Below, piece after piece: positions 41,383 through 49,386 of a stretch of 64,000 nucleotides of DNA. Where the stretch lies: positions 244,045 through 308,044 of the forward strand of contig NZ_JACHOP010000005.1 of the NCBI RefSeq assembly GCF_014199935.1. The letters run 5' to 3'. The stretch is from Methylorubrum rhodinum (GTDB lineage: Bacteria > Pseudomonadota > Alphaproteobacteria > Rhizobiales > Beijerinckiaceae). The position numbers and the translations under genes are program-made. How positions within the stretch are numbered: the stretch's first letter is position 1; each line of letters starts with the position of its first letter. Under the pieces are notes generated by a model, which was not told the DNA's origin, made no database searches, and saw nothing but the letters and a program-made list of their open reading frames with translations.

Positions 41383-42174
41383 TCACGGCCGCCAATCGGA
41401 GAACCCCGCGACCCGGTGGAGCAGGCGCCGGCCGCGGGCCGCCTCGCCGAAGGGGGCGAGCTCCCAGAGCCAGGAGCGGTCGGGCTTGGGCAGGGACACG
41501 CCGTAGAGCAGGTCGTGACGCGCGTGCTCGCGGCCCTCCCGGTCGACCTCGACCTCGTCGAGATCGGTGACGAGGCAGATGCGGGCCGGGAGCGCGGCGA
41601 GCGCGTCGAGATGCCCGGCGACGATCCGCCGGCCGAAGGCGTCGCCGTCCGCCCGCGTCCACGACCCGAGGGGCCGGCGCGATCCCTCCAGCCGGGCGAC
41701 GGGGCGGATCGGCAGCTGCGACAGGAGGTTGGCCGAGATCACCAGCCCGGTCTCCGGCTCGGCGCAGACCGGCGGCAGGCGCGGATCGAGGTCGGCGGCC
41801 TCGCCCGTCAGCAGCGCCATGGCCCCGCTCAGATCCTCCGTCAGCAACTCGACATTCGGACAAGTCCGGACGGCGCGGCGCGTCGCCAGCGGATGCACGG
41901 CATCGACCAGCACGACCCGCCGGAAGTGTTTCGTGAGTTCGGCGAGCGGCACGTCGTCGAGGAGGCCGGAGCCCAGCACGACCGCCGTGTCGCGCCGCGG
42001 GCAGATCCGGATCGCCTCGCTCATCACCGCCCGGCTCGCCGCGAGATGCGGCGCCCAAGCCGCCCGGCAGCGGCGCGCCCGCGATTCGAGCCAGATGCTG
42101 TCGCGCAGGTAGCCGAGCCGGCGCTGGGCGGCCGGGGCGGGCGTCGCGAGAGAGCGGAGGAGGTCGAGGAGCAC
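41383..42174 (-). CDS. Rossmann-like hypothetical protein, possible methyltransferase
   Basis: A 263-residue protein. Residues 60-110 read like the first strands of a SAM-dependent methyltransferase (TAVVLGSGLLDDVPLAELTK, HFRRVVLVDAVHPLATRRAV), and a later LVISANLLSQLPI could be motif IV. The C-terminal half (HDLLYGVSLPKPDRSWLWEL, HRVAGFSDWRP) is conserved-looking but unassigned. No recognised family beyond the fold; methyl transfer is a guess. Lies upstream of thrS on the same strand, 113 bases apart. Confidence 0.65.
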   Translation of the reverse strand: MLLDLLRSLATPAPAAQRRLGYLRDSIWLESRARRCRAAWAPHLAASRAVMSEAIRICPRRDTAVVLGSGLLDDVPLAELTKHFRRVVLVDAVHPLATRRAVRTCPNVELLTEDLSGAMALLTGEAADLDPRLPPVCAEPETGLVISANLLSQLPIRPVARLEGSRRPLGSWTRADGDAFGRRIVAGHLDALAALPARICLVTDLDEVEVDREGREHARHDLLYGVSLPKPDRSWLWELAPFGEAARGRRLLHRVAGFSDWRP

Positions 42175-42296
42175 GGGGGGATCGGCCGTGACGGGGGCCG
42201 GCCTGTCAAGGCGGGTTGCGCGCCTTGGGGCGTCATCGCCGGGTCGCGAAGCGGCGGCAGAAGCGGCATGGTCCCGCCGTGACGACGCCTGCGCCG

Positions 42297-42917
42297 ATGC
42301 TCTCCCCCTCGATCCGATGGGCCGCCGCCCTGATCGGGTTCTGCGCCGCCTTCGGCGTGTCGGTCGGGTTTTGGGGCGTCTACGGTCGGACCGGCTCCGT
42401 GCCGGCGGCGATCTCGATCATGGTCGCCTATTTCACGAACCTCACCGGCCTCCTCGTCGCGGTGGTCTTCGCCGGGCTGGCGCTGGGCCGGCCCGCCTTC
42501 GCCCATTCCCGGCTCGTCGCCGGCACGGCGCTCGCCACGCTCCTCGTCGGGCTGGTCCAGCGGCTGCTGCTGCAGGGCCTGCGCACCCTGCGCGGCGCCG
42601 ATCTCGCCGCCGACATCCTGCTGCATCAGGTCGTGCCGGTGCTGGTGCCGCTGTTCTGGCTCGCCGTCCTGCCGAAGGGGCGGCTCGGCTGGCGCGATCC
42701 GCTGCTCTGGGCCTGCTACCCGCTGGCCTACCTCGCCTGCACGCTCCTGCGCGGAGCCTTCGGCGCACGCTATCCCTATCCGTTCCTCGATGTCGGCAAG
42801 AGCGGCTGGGGGTCGGTTCTCGCCTATGCGGGGGGCATCGCGGCGGCCTTCCTCGTCGTCGGTTGGGGCGTCGTCGCCCTCGACCGGGCCCTCGCCCGGC
42901 GCCGCGAGTCCGCGTGA
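42297..42917 (+). CDS. Six-helix membrane protein, Pr6Pr family
   Basis: A 206-residue protein with six hydrophobic segments (AALIGFCAAFGVSVGFWGVY, ISIMVAYFTNLTGLLVAVVF, LVAGTALATLLVGLVQRLLL, HQVVPVLVPLFWLAVLPKG, LWACYPLAYLACTLLRGAFG, AYAGGIAAAFLVVGWGVVAL). The FTNLT motif and the HQVVP and YPFLDV motifs are those of the FAR-17a/AIG1-like Pr6Pr family, whose eukaryotic members are membrane threonine hydrolases. Bacterial function unknown. A GTG at 42279 is an alternative start. Confidence 0.78.
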   Translation: MLSPSIRWAAALIGFCAAFGVSVGFWGVYGRTGSVPAAISIMVAYFTNLTGLLVAVVFAGLALGRPAFAHSRLVAGTALATLLVGLVQRLLLQGLRTLRGADLAADILLHQVVPVLVPLFWLAVLPKGRLGWRDPLLWACYPLAYLACTLLRGAFGARYPYPFLDVGKSGWGSVLAYAGGIAAAFLVVGWGVVALDRALARRRESA

Positions 42918-43021
42918 GCACTCCACCACGGCGCGACCGTGCAACCGTTTCCCCTTCTTGTGAATTGCGGCCCCGGTTGCGTGCCTTCCTGAGGCCCGCC
43001 CCACGCCCTAGTTTCCCTGAC

Positions 43022-44584
43022 GTGTCCCGGTCCAGCTTGCCCATCCTCTCGCTTTCACCCTGCCGTGGCCCGGCCGTTTCCGTCCGGCGGGGGGCGGCGG
43101 CGCTTGCCGTCGCCTTGCTCGCCGGCCCGGCCGGCGCGGCGCCGAAGGGCAGCGCCGCCTGCTACGCCACGGGCGGCGGCGCGCTGGAAATCTGCCGCTC
43201 CGACGACGAGGCCGAAGGCGTCTACGCCCTGCCGCCGGCCTGCCGCTTCGTTCACGACGTGCAGATCCTGCGGCTCAAGGATGCCGGCCCGCCGGGGCCC
43301 CTGCAGGTGATCTATCGCGGCGAGCCGCCCCGCAAGGAGGGCCGCCGGGGCGAGGATGCCTGCCCGGCCGACCTCCAGGCCGACGACCCCGCCGCGGGCG
43401 GCTCGGTGCGGATCGGCCGTCAGGTCGAGGCGCTCGCCACCGTCCTGCCGCAGGCCGATCCGCGCTTCGTCGGCGCCGCCGTCGAGGGCGCCGCCCCCGC
43501 GCAGGCGCGCCAGAAGCCGCGACGCAACAGCCGCGAGAGCCGGCGCGCCCGCCGCGACGCCCGGCGGGAGGCCAGGGAGGCGCGCGAGCAGGGCAAGATG
43601 ACCTTCAAGCCGTGGCCCGCGGTCAACGAGGGCGACGCCTCGGGCAGCGCCATGATGGTGGCCGGGCGCGACTGGGCGGGCGATCCCTATTACGCGATCC
43701 TCACCACGGCGACCGAGCCGGTTGAGGGCGGACATCGCCGCGTCCTCGTCCAGGCCCGCACCTACGACTTCCAGGGCCTCGACCTGCGCGTCGAGGCCGA
43801 GCCCGGCACCGCCTGGATGCCGTTCGGCGGGCCGCCTCAGGCGGAGGAGGGGCGCGGACGCCGCCGCGGCGGCCGGCGGGCGGAAGGCATGCCGAAGCCC
43901 GCGCCCGTGCTCGACGAGACCGGCAAGGCGATCACCGGCCATTGCGCGGCGCCGGGCTTCGAGGCCCGCGGCCTGTCCGGCTCGATCAGCATGGTCGATC
44001 GCACCTATCACTACTTCTACACCGACGTGCTGCCCGCCGATTGCGGCGCCCCGGTCGGGAAGCGGCGCATGGGCCTCTACCTGCGCACCAGCCGCGATCC
44101 GCTGGCCGAACGCACCTGGAGCGCGCCGACGACCCTGCTCGAAGGGCTTCCCGCCGACACCCTGGTGCGGGTCGCCAAGGCCCGCGGCATGGACCGCTGG
44201 GCGGTCGCCTATTCCTGCTCGCGGCCGGTCACGGTCTCGGGCGGCCCGATCGCCGACATCTGCCTGCACTACACCGCCGACCTCTCGCCCGGCAGCATCA
44301 GCGCTCTGACGCTGTTTTCCGATCCGGTCGCGGCGGGTCATTCCACCGCCTATCTTGGCCTGCGCTCCGGCGGCGACGCGCTCGGCCGCGTCACCCGCGA
44401 CGGCTTCGGCTGGATGACGGACCGCTACGGCAACCTCGAGACGCCCGGCCTCTACCCGGATAAGGGCGGCTTCCTCACGTGGCTCGACCGAAGGGCGCCG
44501 CGGGCCGACGGGGGCGACGCCTCCTCGCTCTACGGGCGTCCGGTGTTCTGGGCGACGTGGAGCGTGCGGGCGAAGGCGCCGTAG
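43022..44584 (+). CDS. Large exported protein of unknown function
   Basis: A 520-residue protein starting at GTG, with a leader (GAAALAVALLAGPAGA). A small Cys-containing N-domain (GSAACYATGGGALEICRSDD) and a long Arg/Ala/Glu linker near residues 160-190 (a run of RR, RARRDARREAREAREQ) lead to a second domain of 330 residues rich in aromatic strands (DPYYAILTTATEPVEGGHRR, MVDRTYHYFYTDVLPADCGA, GFLTWLDRRAP), suggestive of a beta-propeller as in glycosidase-like proteins. Active-site residues could not be assigned. No neighbour gives a hint. Confidence 0.62.
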   Translation: MSRSSLPILSLSPCRGPAVSVRRGAAALAVALLAGPAGAAPKGSAACYATGGGALEICRSDDEAEGVYALPPACRFVHDVQILRLKDAGPPGPLQVIYRGEPPRKEGRRGEDACPADLQADDPAAGGSVRIGRQVEALATVLPQADPRFVGAAVEGAAPAQARQKPRRNSRESRRARRDARREAREAREQGKMTFKPWPAVNEGDASGSAMMVAGRDWAGDPYYAILTTATEPVEGGHRRVLVQARTYDFQGLDLRVEAEPGTAWMPFGGPPQAEEGRGRRRGGRRAEGMPKPAPVLDETGKAITGHCAAPGFEARGLSGSISMVDRTYHYFYTDVLPADCGAPVGKRRMGLYLRTSRDPLAERTWSAPTTLLEGLPADTLVRVAKARGMDRWAVAYSCSRPVTVSGGPIADICLHYTADLSPGSISALTLFSDPVAAGHSTAYLGLRSGGDALGRVTRDGFGWMTDRYGNLETPGLYPDKGGFLTWLDRRAPRADGGDASSLYGRPVFWATWSVRAKAP

Positions 44585-44699
44585 GCCGACGACAACGGTT
44601 CAACCCACCTCTGCCTGCAGGATGCGGGCGCTCTCATCCCCACAGGGGGAGGGGACGGCTCACCCCTCGGCCGAGCCTCCTTCGAACAAACGTTCAAAC

Positions 44700-44731
44700 A
44701 AAAAAGGCGCCCGGCGGTGAAGCCGGACGCC
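44700..44731 (-). terminator. Rho-independent terminator of the outer-membrane protein gene
   Basis: GGCGCCCGGC and GCCGGACGCC (one mismatch) around a 6-base loop, with a run of six A on the + strand at 44700-44705, which is a U run in the minus-strand transcript. It is 22 bases past the stop of the Omp gene. Confidence 0.85.
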
Positions 44732-44753
44732 CTCTGTTCGTCGTGCGAAAGGC

Positions 44754-45644
44754 TCAGTATGAGCCGAACTTGTAGTTGATGCCGGCGCGGACGATGTCGC
44801 CCTCGGTGCGCACCCGCGTCTGGGTCGCCGCGACCGGCGTGCCGGAGGCCGGGATGGTGTCGTAGAAGCCGGTCACGTTGCGGCTGCCGAGATCGAAGTG
44901 CAGGTACTCGACCTTGAACGTCACCGCGCTCGACCGGAAGAAGTTCAGGAAGTTGTCGGTCGGCAGCGCGTATTCGATGCCGCCGCCATAGGCGTAGCCG
45001 GTCAGGAACTGGTCGTAGCCGCCTGTGACGCTCGCGATCGGGCCGGTGGAGAAGGGAGGAGCGCCAGCGAAGGTGTAGCCGATGTTGAGTGTCGACGCGT
45101 AGGTGGACTGGCCGTAGGCGAAGCCGCCGGTCCCATAGACGAGCAGCCGGTCGAAGGCGTAGCCGATGCGACCGCGAACGGTGCCGAGGAACGACAACTC
45201 GCTGCGGCTGGCCGAATCGAGGTTGATGTTGACGGTGGTGCCGATGATGTCGTTCGAAGCCGCGTTCCGCCGCGTCAGGTCGGTATAGGCGGCGTCGGCC
45301 TCGACGCCGATCACGAAGCCGGAGCCCGGCGTGAACTGGACGTTGTAGCCGATCTGGCCGCCACCGGTGAAACCGCCGGAATCGCCGCGGCCGGTGCCGG
45401 TCCCGAGCGCCGCGAGGTAGTCGGCGGACGGGATCGGATCGGTGATCAGGCCCACCGCCGTCTCGCGGCGCCGGTCGCTCCAGGCGTAGCCGGCATTGAA
45501 GCCGGCGTAGAAGCCGGTCCAGGTGAAGACGGGGACGGGGGTGAAGACGGGCGGCGGCGCGGCGCGGCGCGGCAGGTCGGCGGCCTGGGCCGCGCCGACC
45601 GCCAGCAGGGACGCGCCCCCCGCCAACAGGAACTTCTTGAACAT
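44754..45644 (-). CDS. Outer-membrane beta-barrel protein (Omp31/porin-like)
   Basis: A 296-residue exported protein: signal peptide (LLAGGASLLAVGAAQAADL), a short Pro-rich spacer, then WTGFYAGFNAGYAWSDRRRE, the start of the Omp25/Omp31 type of 8-stranded barrel, with GQIGYNVQFTPGSGFVIGVE, VRGRIGYAFDRLLVYGTGGF and the terminal aromatic strand DIVRAGINYKFGSY. Such proteins are abundant outer-membrane components of Rhizobiales. Single gene with its own terminator. Confidence 0.92.
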   Translation of the reverse strand: MFKKFLLAGGASLLAVGAAQAADLPRRAAPPPVFTPVPVFTWTGFYAGFNAGYAWSDRRRETAVGLITDPIPSADYLAALGTGTGRGDSGGFTGGGQIGYNVQFTPGSGFVIGVEADAAYTDLTRRNAASNDIIGTTVNINLDSASRSELSFLGTVRGRIGYAFDRLLVYGTGGFAYGQSTYASTLNIGYTFAGAPPFSTGPIASVTGGYDQFLTGYAYGGGIEYALPTDNFLNFFRSSAVTFKVEYLHFDLGSRNVTGFYDTIPASGTPVAATQTRVRTEGDIVRAGINYKFGSY

Positions 45645-45712
45645 GGTGAAATCCAGCCTTGGTTCGAGGGCACGGTCCGGGCCGGGGCGGCGGGGCCGCC
45701 CCGGATCGAGAG

Positions 45713-46630
45713 TCAGCGGATCGTGCCGTTGAGGCCGGACGGGAAGAAGCCGCCGGGCCGCTTCGACGGGTTGAGGTAGACGATGTTGAGTACCTGGCTC
45801 GTCGTCCGGGCATAGGCCTGGCCGTTGGCCGGGTTCGTCAGCGAGACGTTGGCGATGGTCGCGGTGCCGATGCCCTGGTCGAGGTCGGTCGAGCCGTCGA
45901 GCGAGTCGCGGGCGTCCGAGATCCGCAGCGCCGGGGTGTAGAGGCCGCGGCTGTAGAGCACCGTGCGGATCGTGCCGGCGTGGTACGCCTCCGCGGCGAG
46001 GATGCCGCCGGCCGCCGCCAGGATCGACTTGTTGGAGATGAGCGGGGCGGCGCCGAGGTAGGCCGACACGCCGACATCCTCGAAGATGTAGGAGGCGAGC
46101 AGGAAGTTGGTCTCGTCGGCGAAGGCGTCGAAGGTCTGGCCGGAGGTGATCAGGCCGGCGGCCTGGGCCGCGGCGGTGAACGAGGTGGTCAGGTTGACCG
46201 CCGGACGGGCGACGCGGGCCGAGCCCAGCGCGCTGCGCAGGAACTGGACGTGGATGCGCTCCTCGCTGGCGATCTCGACGGCGTAGTTGCGGATCGCCGA
46301 GGTGGCGAAGTTCACCTGACGGCCGCCGGTGACGGCGCCGAGCGTGCCGGTGCCGGAGACTTCCGAGTCGGCCAGGCCGCGGCCGGTGGCGGCACGCAGG
46401 TAGAACTCGGCCTCGAGATATTCGAGGTTGAGGGCGAAGTTGAGGATGTCGGTGTCGGTGACGGTCTGCGCCGCCGCCGGGCTGAAGGCGGCCGGGCCGA
46501 CGATCGCCGAGCCGGCCACGCCGAGGCCGACGCTCTGGATGAAGGCGCGCCGACCGGCGGCGAGATCGACGCCCGCGGGCGTCGCTGCGGGCTCGGACTT
46601 GCCGGCCGCACGAAGAAACTTGAGGACCAC
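45713..46630 (-). CDS. Tat-exported ferritin-like domain protein
   Basis: A 305-residue protein with a twin-arginine leader (GRRAFIQSVGLGVAGSAIVG, cleavage after SPAAA) and a ferritin_2 four-helix domain whose Glu/His ligands are visible: NLEYLEAEFYLRAATGRG, SEERIHVQFLRSALG, ADETNFLLASYIFEDVG and AAEAYHAGTIRTVLYS. These exported ferritin-like proteins respond to desiccation or oxidative stress in several bacteria. The C-terminal 80 residues are a separate Asn/Thr-rich segment. Followed by the Omp gene on the same strand. Confidence 0.87.
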   Translation of the reverse strand: MVLKFLRAAGKSEPAATPAGVDLAAGRRAFIQSVGLGVAGSAIVGPAAFSPAAAQTVTDTDILNFALNLEYLEAEFYLRAATGRGLADSEVSGTGTLGAVTGGRQVNFATSAIRNYAVEIASEERIHVQFLRSALGSARVARPAVNLTTSFTAAAQAAGLITSGQTFDAFADETNFLLASYIFEDVGVSAYLGAAPLISNKSILAAAGGILAAEAYHAGTIRTVLYSRGLYTPALRISDARDSLDGSTDLDQGIGTATIANVSLTNPANGQAYARTTSQVLNIVYLNPSKRPGGFFPSGLNGTIR

Positions 46631-47067
46631 GTGACGCTCCCGCCCAAATATTGGCTTACGGCTGCAGCCTGCGCGGGTGCGGACTGCATCGCAAGGGGAA
46701 TGGTCAGTAATTGAATCGCTCCCTTATCGATCTGCGTTCGATGTGGCAAAACAAGCACATTTATGGGCGGAAAATATGAAAGTCTCGTACGAGGAGCAGG
46801 GTAATCGTCATATCAAAAGAAGGTTTCAGCTTTCGAATACAAATTTCCGTGAACGGCCACGCTTCGACCGAAGCGCGTCGCCGGCCATGCGGTTTCCCGG
46901 CCGTGTCCGCGAGATGGGCCGGTTCGGGTCGGTCGGGATCCGGTCGCCAAACAGATGCCGTCCCGGACAGGGCGAGGGCGCCGGGCCAGTCCATGGGCGA
47001 CCCTCCTCGCCGAGGCGCGCGGATGGGGCTCAGATGGGGAATAGGCACCGCGCACGCCCCACGCGCT
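46631..47067. other. 437-base intergenic region, locally A/T-rich
   Basis: The region upstream of the ferritin-like gene has a clear drop in GC between about 46700 and 46860 (for example ACAAGCACATTTATGGGCGG and CATATCAAAAGAAGGTTTCA). A short frame from 46776 (MKVSYEEQGNRHIKRRFQLS) is open but has no supporting features. The A/T-rich DNA may hold a regulated promoter or be foreign; nothing more can be supported. Confidence 0.45.
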
Positions 47068-47541
47068 TCAGCGCGCGCCGGCCTCGGCGCTGGCGTTGAT
47101 CACGGTACCGGAAGCGGGCAGCGCCTCGCGTCCGGCGGCGCGGAGGATGCCGCGGATATCGGCACCCTCGGCGCCGAACCGCGCCCAGGCAGCCCGGCAG
47201 CGGCTCCGGTCGGCATCGGCCCGGAAGTAGCTTTCCTGCTCGTCAAGCAGCGTGTCGTAGACGGCGGCGCGCACGCCATGCGCCTCGCCGACATAGAGGC
47301 GGTAGATCCGGCCCCAGAACGCCTCGTCGATCTCCCACTCGCAGCCGCCCGAGGCCTTCATCAGCGCGAGCTTGCGCAGGCTCTGCCGCTCGGCATGCGG
47401 CATGGTGAGGAAGCCGACCTGCGCCTTGAGCGCCCGGCCCCCGGCCTCGTAGCCGCCCTCGCTCGTGAGCGCCCAGCCGAGATAGCCGCTGCCGGCGCCG
47501 ATCAGGCCGCCGACGAGGAGGAGCGCTCTGAGAACGGTCAT
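47068..47541 (-). CDS. Hypothetical protein with N-terminal membrane segment
   Basis: A 157-residue protein: an N-terminal helix (VLRALLLVGGLIGAGSGYLG) and an alpha-helical domain with two Cys (KASGGCEWEIDEAFWGRIYR, DADRSRCRAAWARFG). No family recognised. It precedes ispA in sequence but is downstream of it in transcription (95 bases apart), so it may be cotranscribed with ispA. Confidence 0.68.
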   Translation of the reverse strand: MTVLRALLLVGGLIGAGSGYLGWALTSEGGYEAGGRALKAQVGFLTMPHAERQSLRKLALMKASGGCEWEIDEAFWGRIYRLYVGEAHGVRAAVYDTLLDEQESYFRADADRSRCRAAWARFGAEGADIRGILRAAGREALPASGTVINASAEAGAR

Positions 47542-47636
47542 GGGCAGGCCCCGGTTGGCAGGCCGATTCGACCAGCCAACCTTGGCGGGATCAAGGAAGC
47601 CGGCGGGGCTCCGGCCTCGGCGGACTGTCCCAGGGC

Positions 47637-48599
47637 TTACGCCTTGCGCGCCACGGTGAAGCGCGCGGCGTCCTTGAGCACCTGTGCCCGCTCGCCCCAG
47701 GGGGCCACGGCCTCCTCGCAGACGGCGACCAGCCGGTCGCATTCGGCGCGCGCGCCGTCGAGGCCGAGGCGGTCGACGAGGGTGGCCTTGCCGGCGTCCT
47801 TGTCCTTGCCGGTGGCCTTGCCCATCGCTTCCGGCGAGGCCTCGCGGTCCAGGATGTCGTCGGCGACCTGGAAGGCCTGACCGAGCGCCTTGCCGAAGCG
47901 CAGGAGCGCGGCGCGCTGGTCGGCATCGGCGCCGCCGACGAGCGCGCCGGCCTCGACCGAGAAGGCCAGGATCGCACCGGTCTTCATCGCCTGCATCCGC
48001 AGGGTGTCGTCGATGTCGAGATCGACCGGGCCGAAGCGTCCCTCCGCCGAGAGATCGAGGAGCTGGCCGCCGACCATGCCGCCGAGCCCCGAGGCGCGGG
48101 CAAGCCCGAGCACCAGTTCGGCGCGGATGCCCGCGTCCGGCTGCCAGCGCGGATCGGCGGTGACCTCGAAGGCGAGCGTCTGGAGCGCGTCGCCGACGAG
48201 GATGGCGGTGGCCTCGTCGTAAGCCTTGTGCACGGTCGGCTTGCCGCGGCGCAGGTCGTCGTCGTCCATCGCCGGCAGGTCGTCGTGGACGAGGCTGTAG
48301 CAGTGGACGAGTTCGACGCCCGCGCCCGCGGCGAGCGCCGCATCCTCCGCGCCGCCGAGCATCCGCGCGGTCTCGATGGCGAGGAACGGGCGCAGCCGCT
48401 TGCCGCCGCCGAGCACGGCGTGGCGCATCGCCTCCATCAGACGCGGCGGCCGGGCGATCTCGCCCGCGTTCAAATTCGGCCCGAGCAGTTCGACGAGAAA
48501 ACGCTCGACGGTGTCGGCGACCTCGGCGAGCCTGTGGGAAAACCGGTCGCCCGACGCATCCGCCTTGACCGAGGGGCTGGGAGACTGCGTTGAGGTCAT
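47637..48599 (-). CDS. ispA: Farnesyl diphosphate synthase (polyprenyl synthetase)
   Basis: A 320-residue enzyme with both Asp-rich motifs (HDDLPAMDDDDLRRG, first; QVADDILDREAS, second), GGGKRLRPFL, and the HKAYDEATAILVGDALQTLA stretch. Residues before the first motif (CYSLVHDD) indicate a C15 product. It supplies farnesyl diphosphate for quinones, undecaprenol, hopanoids and carotenoids, the last two being prominent in methylobacteria. Divergent from mtgA. Confidence 0.95.
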   Translation of the reverse strand: MTSTQSPSPSVKADASGDRFSHRLAEVADTVERFLVELLGPNLNAGEIARPPRLMEAMRHAVLGGGKRLRPFLAIETARMLGGAEDAALAAGAGVELVHCYSLVHDDLPAMDDDDLRRGKPTVHKAYDEATAILVGDALQTLAFEVTADPRWQPDAGIRAELVLGLARASGLGGMVGGQLLDLSAEGRFGPVDLDIDDTLRMQAMKTGAILAFSVEAGALVGGADADQRAALLRFGKALGQAFQVADDILDREASPEAMGKATGKDKDAGKATLVDRLGLDGARAECDRLVAVCEEAVAPWGERAQVLKDAARFTVARKA

Positions 48600-48635
48600 C
48601 GGGATGGGCCTGGATCGGGGAGGGGCGGAAGCGCC

Positions 48636-49382
48636 GTGCGCTCGAGCGATGACAGCGACGCGGAGCCGCGCGGGCGCGACCTGAGGGTGGTGACGGAGCC
48701 GAGGCGGCGCGGCGGCGGGCTGCGGCGCATCGCGACGCTGATCACGCTTGCTCCCCTTCTCGTCATCGTCCTCATGCTCACGCTGGCGCTCGTCTATAGC
48801 GTGGCGACCCCGCCCTCAACCCTGATGCTGGGACGCTGGCTTGCGCTGGAGACGGCGCGGCGGGACAGCGTGCCGCTCGACGCGATCGCCCCGGCGCTGG
48901 TCCAGGCGGTGGTGGCCTCGGAGGACCAGCGCTTCTGCCTGCACAACGGGGTCGATTGGGGGGCGCTCCGCGACGTCGTCGACGACGAGGAGGGGCCGAG
49001 CCGCGGCGCCTCGACCATCACCATGCAGACGGTCAAGAACGTCTTCCTCTGGCCCGGCCGCTCCTACATCCGGAAAGGCCTGGAGATCCCGCTTGCCGTG
49101 ATGGCCGACGCCGTCTGGGGCAAACGGCGGACGATGGAGATCTATCTCAACGTCGCCGAATGGGGCGACGGGATCTTTGGCGCCGAGGCCGCCGCCCGCC
49201 ACTGGTTCCGCAAGAGCGCCCGCGACCTGACCCGCAACGAGGCGGCGCTGCTCGCAGCCGTCCTGCCGAACCCGATCCTGCGCAGCGCGGGCAAGCCCAC
49301 GCCGGGGGTGCGGAGGATCGCCGCCCGCATCCAGGGGCGGATGGGGCAGGTGGACGGGCTGATGGGCTGCCTGAAGCGCTGA
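48636..49382 (+). CDS. mtgA: Monofunctional biosynthetic peptidoglycan transglycosylase
   Basis: A 248-residue GT51 enzyme with one membrane segment (IATLITLAPLLVIVLMLTLA), the catalytic Glu in VASEDQRFCLHNGVDW, GASTITMQTVKNVFLWPGRS, RKGLEIPLAVMADAVWGKRR and EIYLNVAEWGDGIFGAEAAA. It polymerises lipid II. The start is a GTG at 48636. The N-terminus is Arg-rich (RSSDDSDAEPRGRDLR) and cytoplasmic. Confidence 0.94.
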   Translation: MRSSDDSDAEPRGRDLRVVTEPRRRGGGLRRIATLITLAPLLVIVLMLTLALVYSVATPPSTLMLGRWLALETARRDSVPLDAIAPALVQAVVASEDQRFCLHNGVDWGALRDVVDDEEGPSRGASTITMQTVKNVFLWPGRSYIRKGLEIPLAVMADAVWGKRRTMEIYLNVAEWGDGIFGAEAAARHWFRKSARDLTRNEAALLAAVLPNPILRSAGKPTPGVRRIAARIQGRMGQVDGLMGCLKR

Positions 49383-49386
49383 ACGC

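Noticed and set aside
44630..44690. Partial family A repeat downstream of the large exported gene
   Set aside because: Only the CAGGGGGAGGGGACGG arm-like part is recognisable; too little to list as an element.
46776..47099. Short reading frame starting MKVSYEEQG in the A/T-rich gap
   Set aside because: No ribosome site, no family features, and the frame runs into GC-rich sequence that is antisense to the neighbouring gene.
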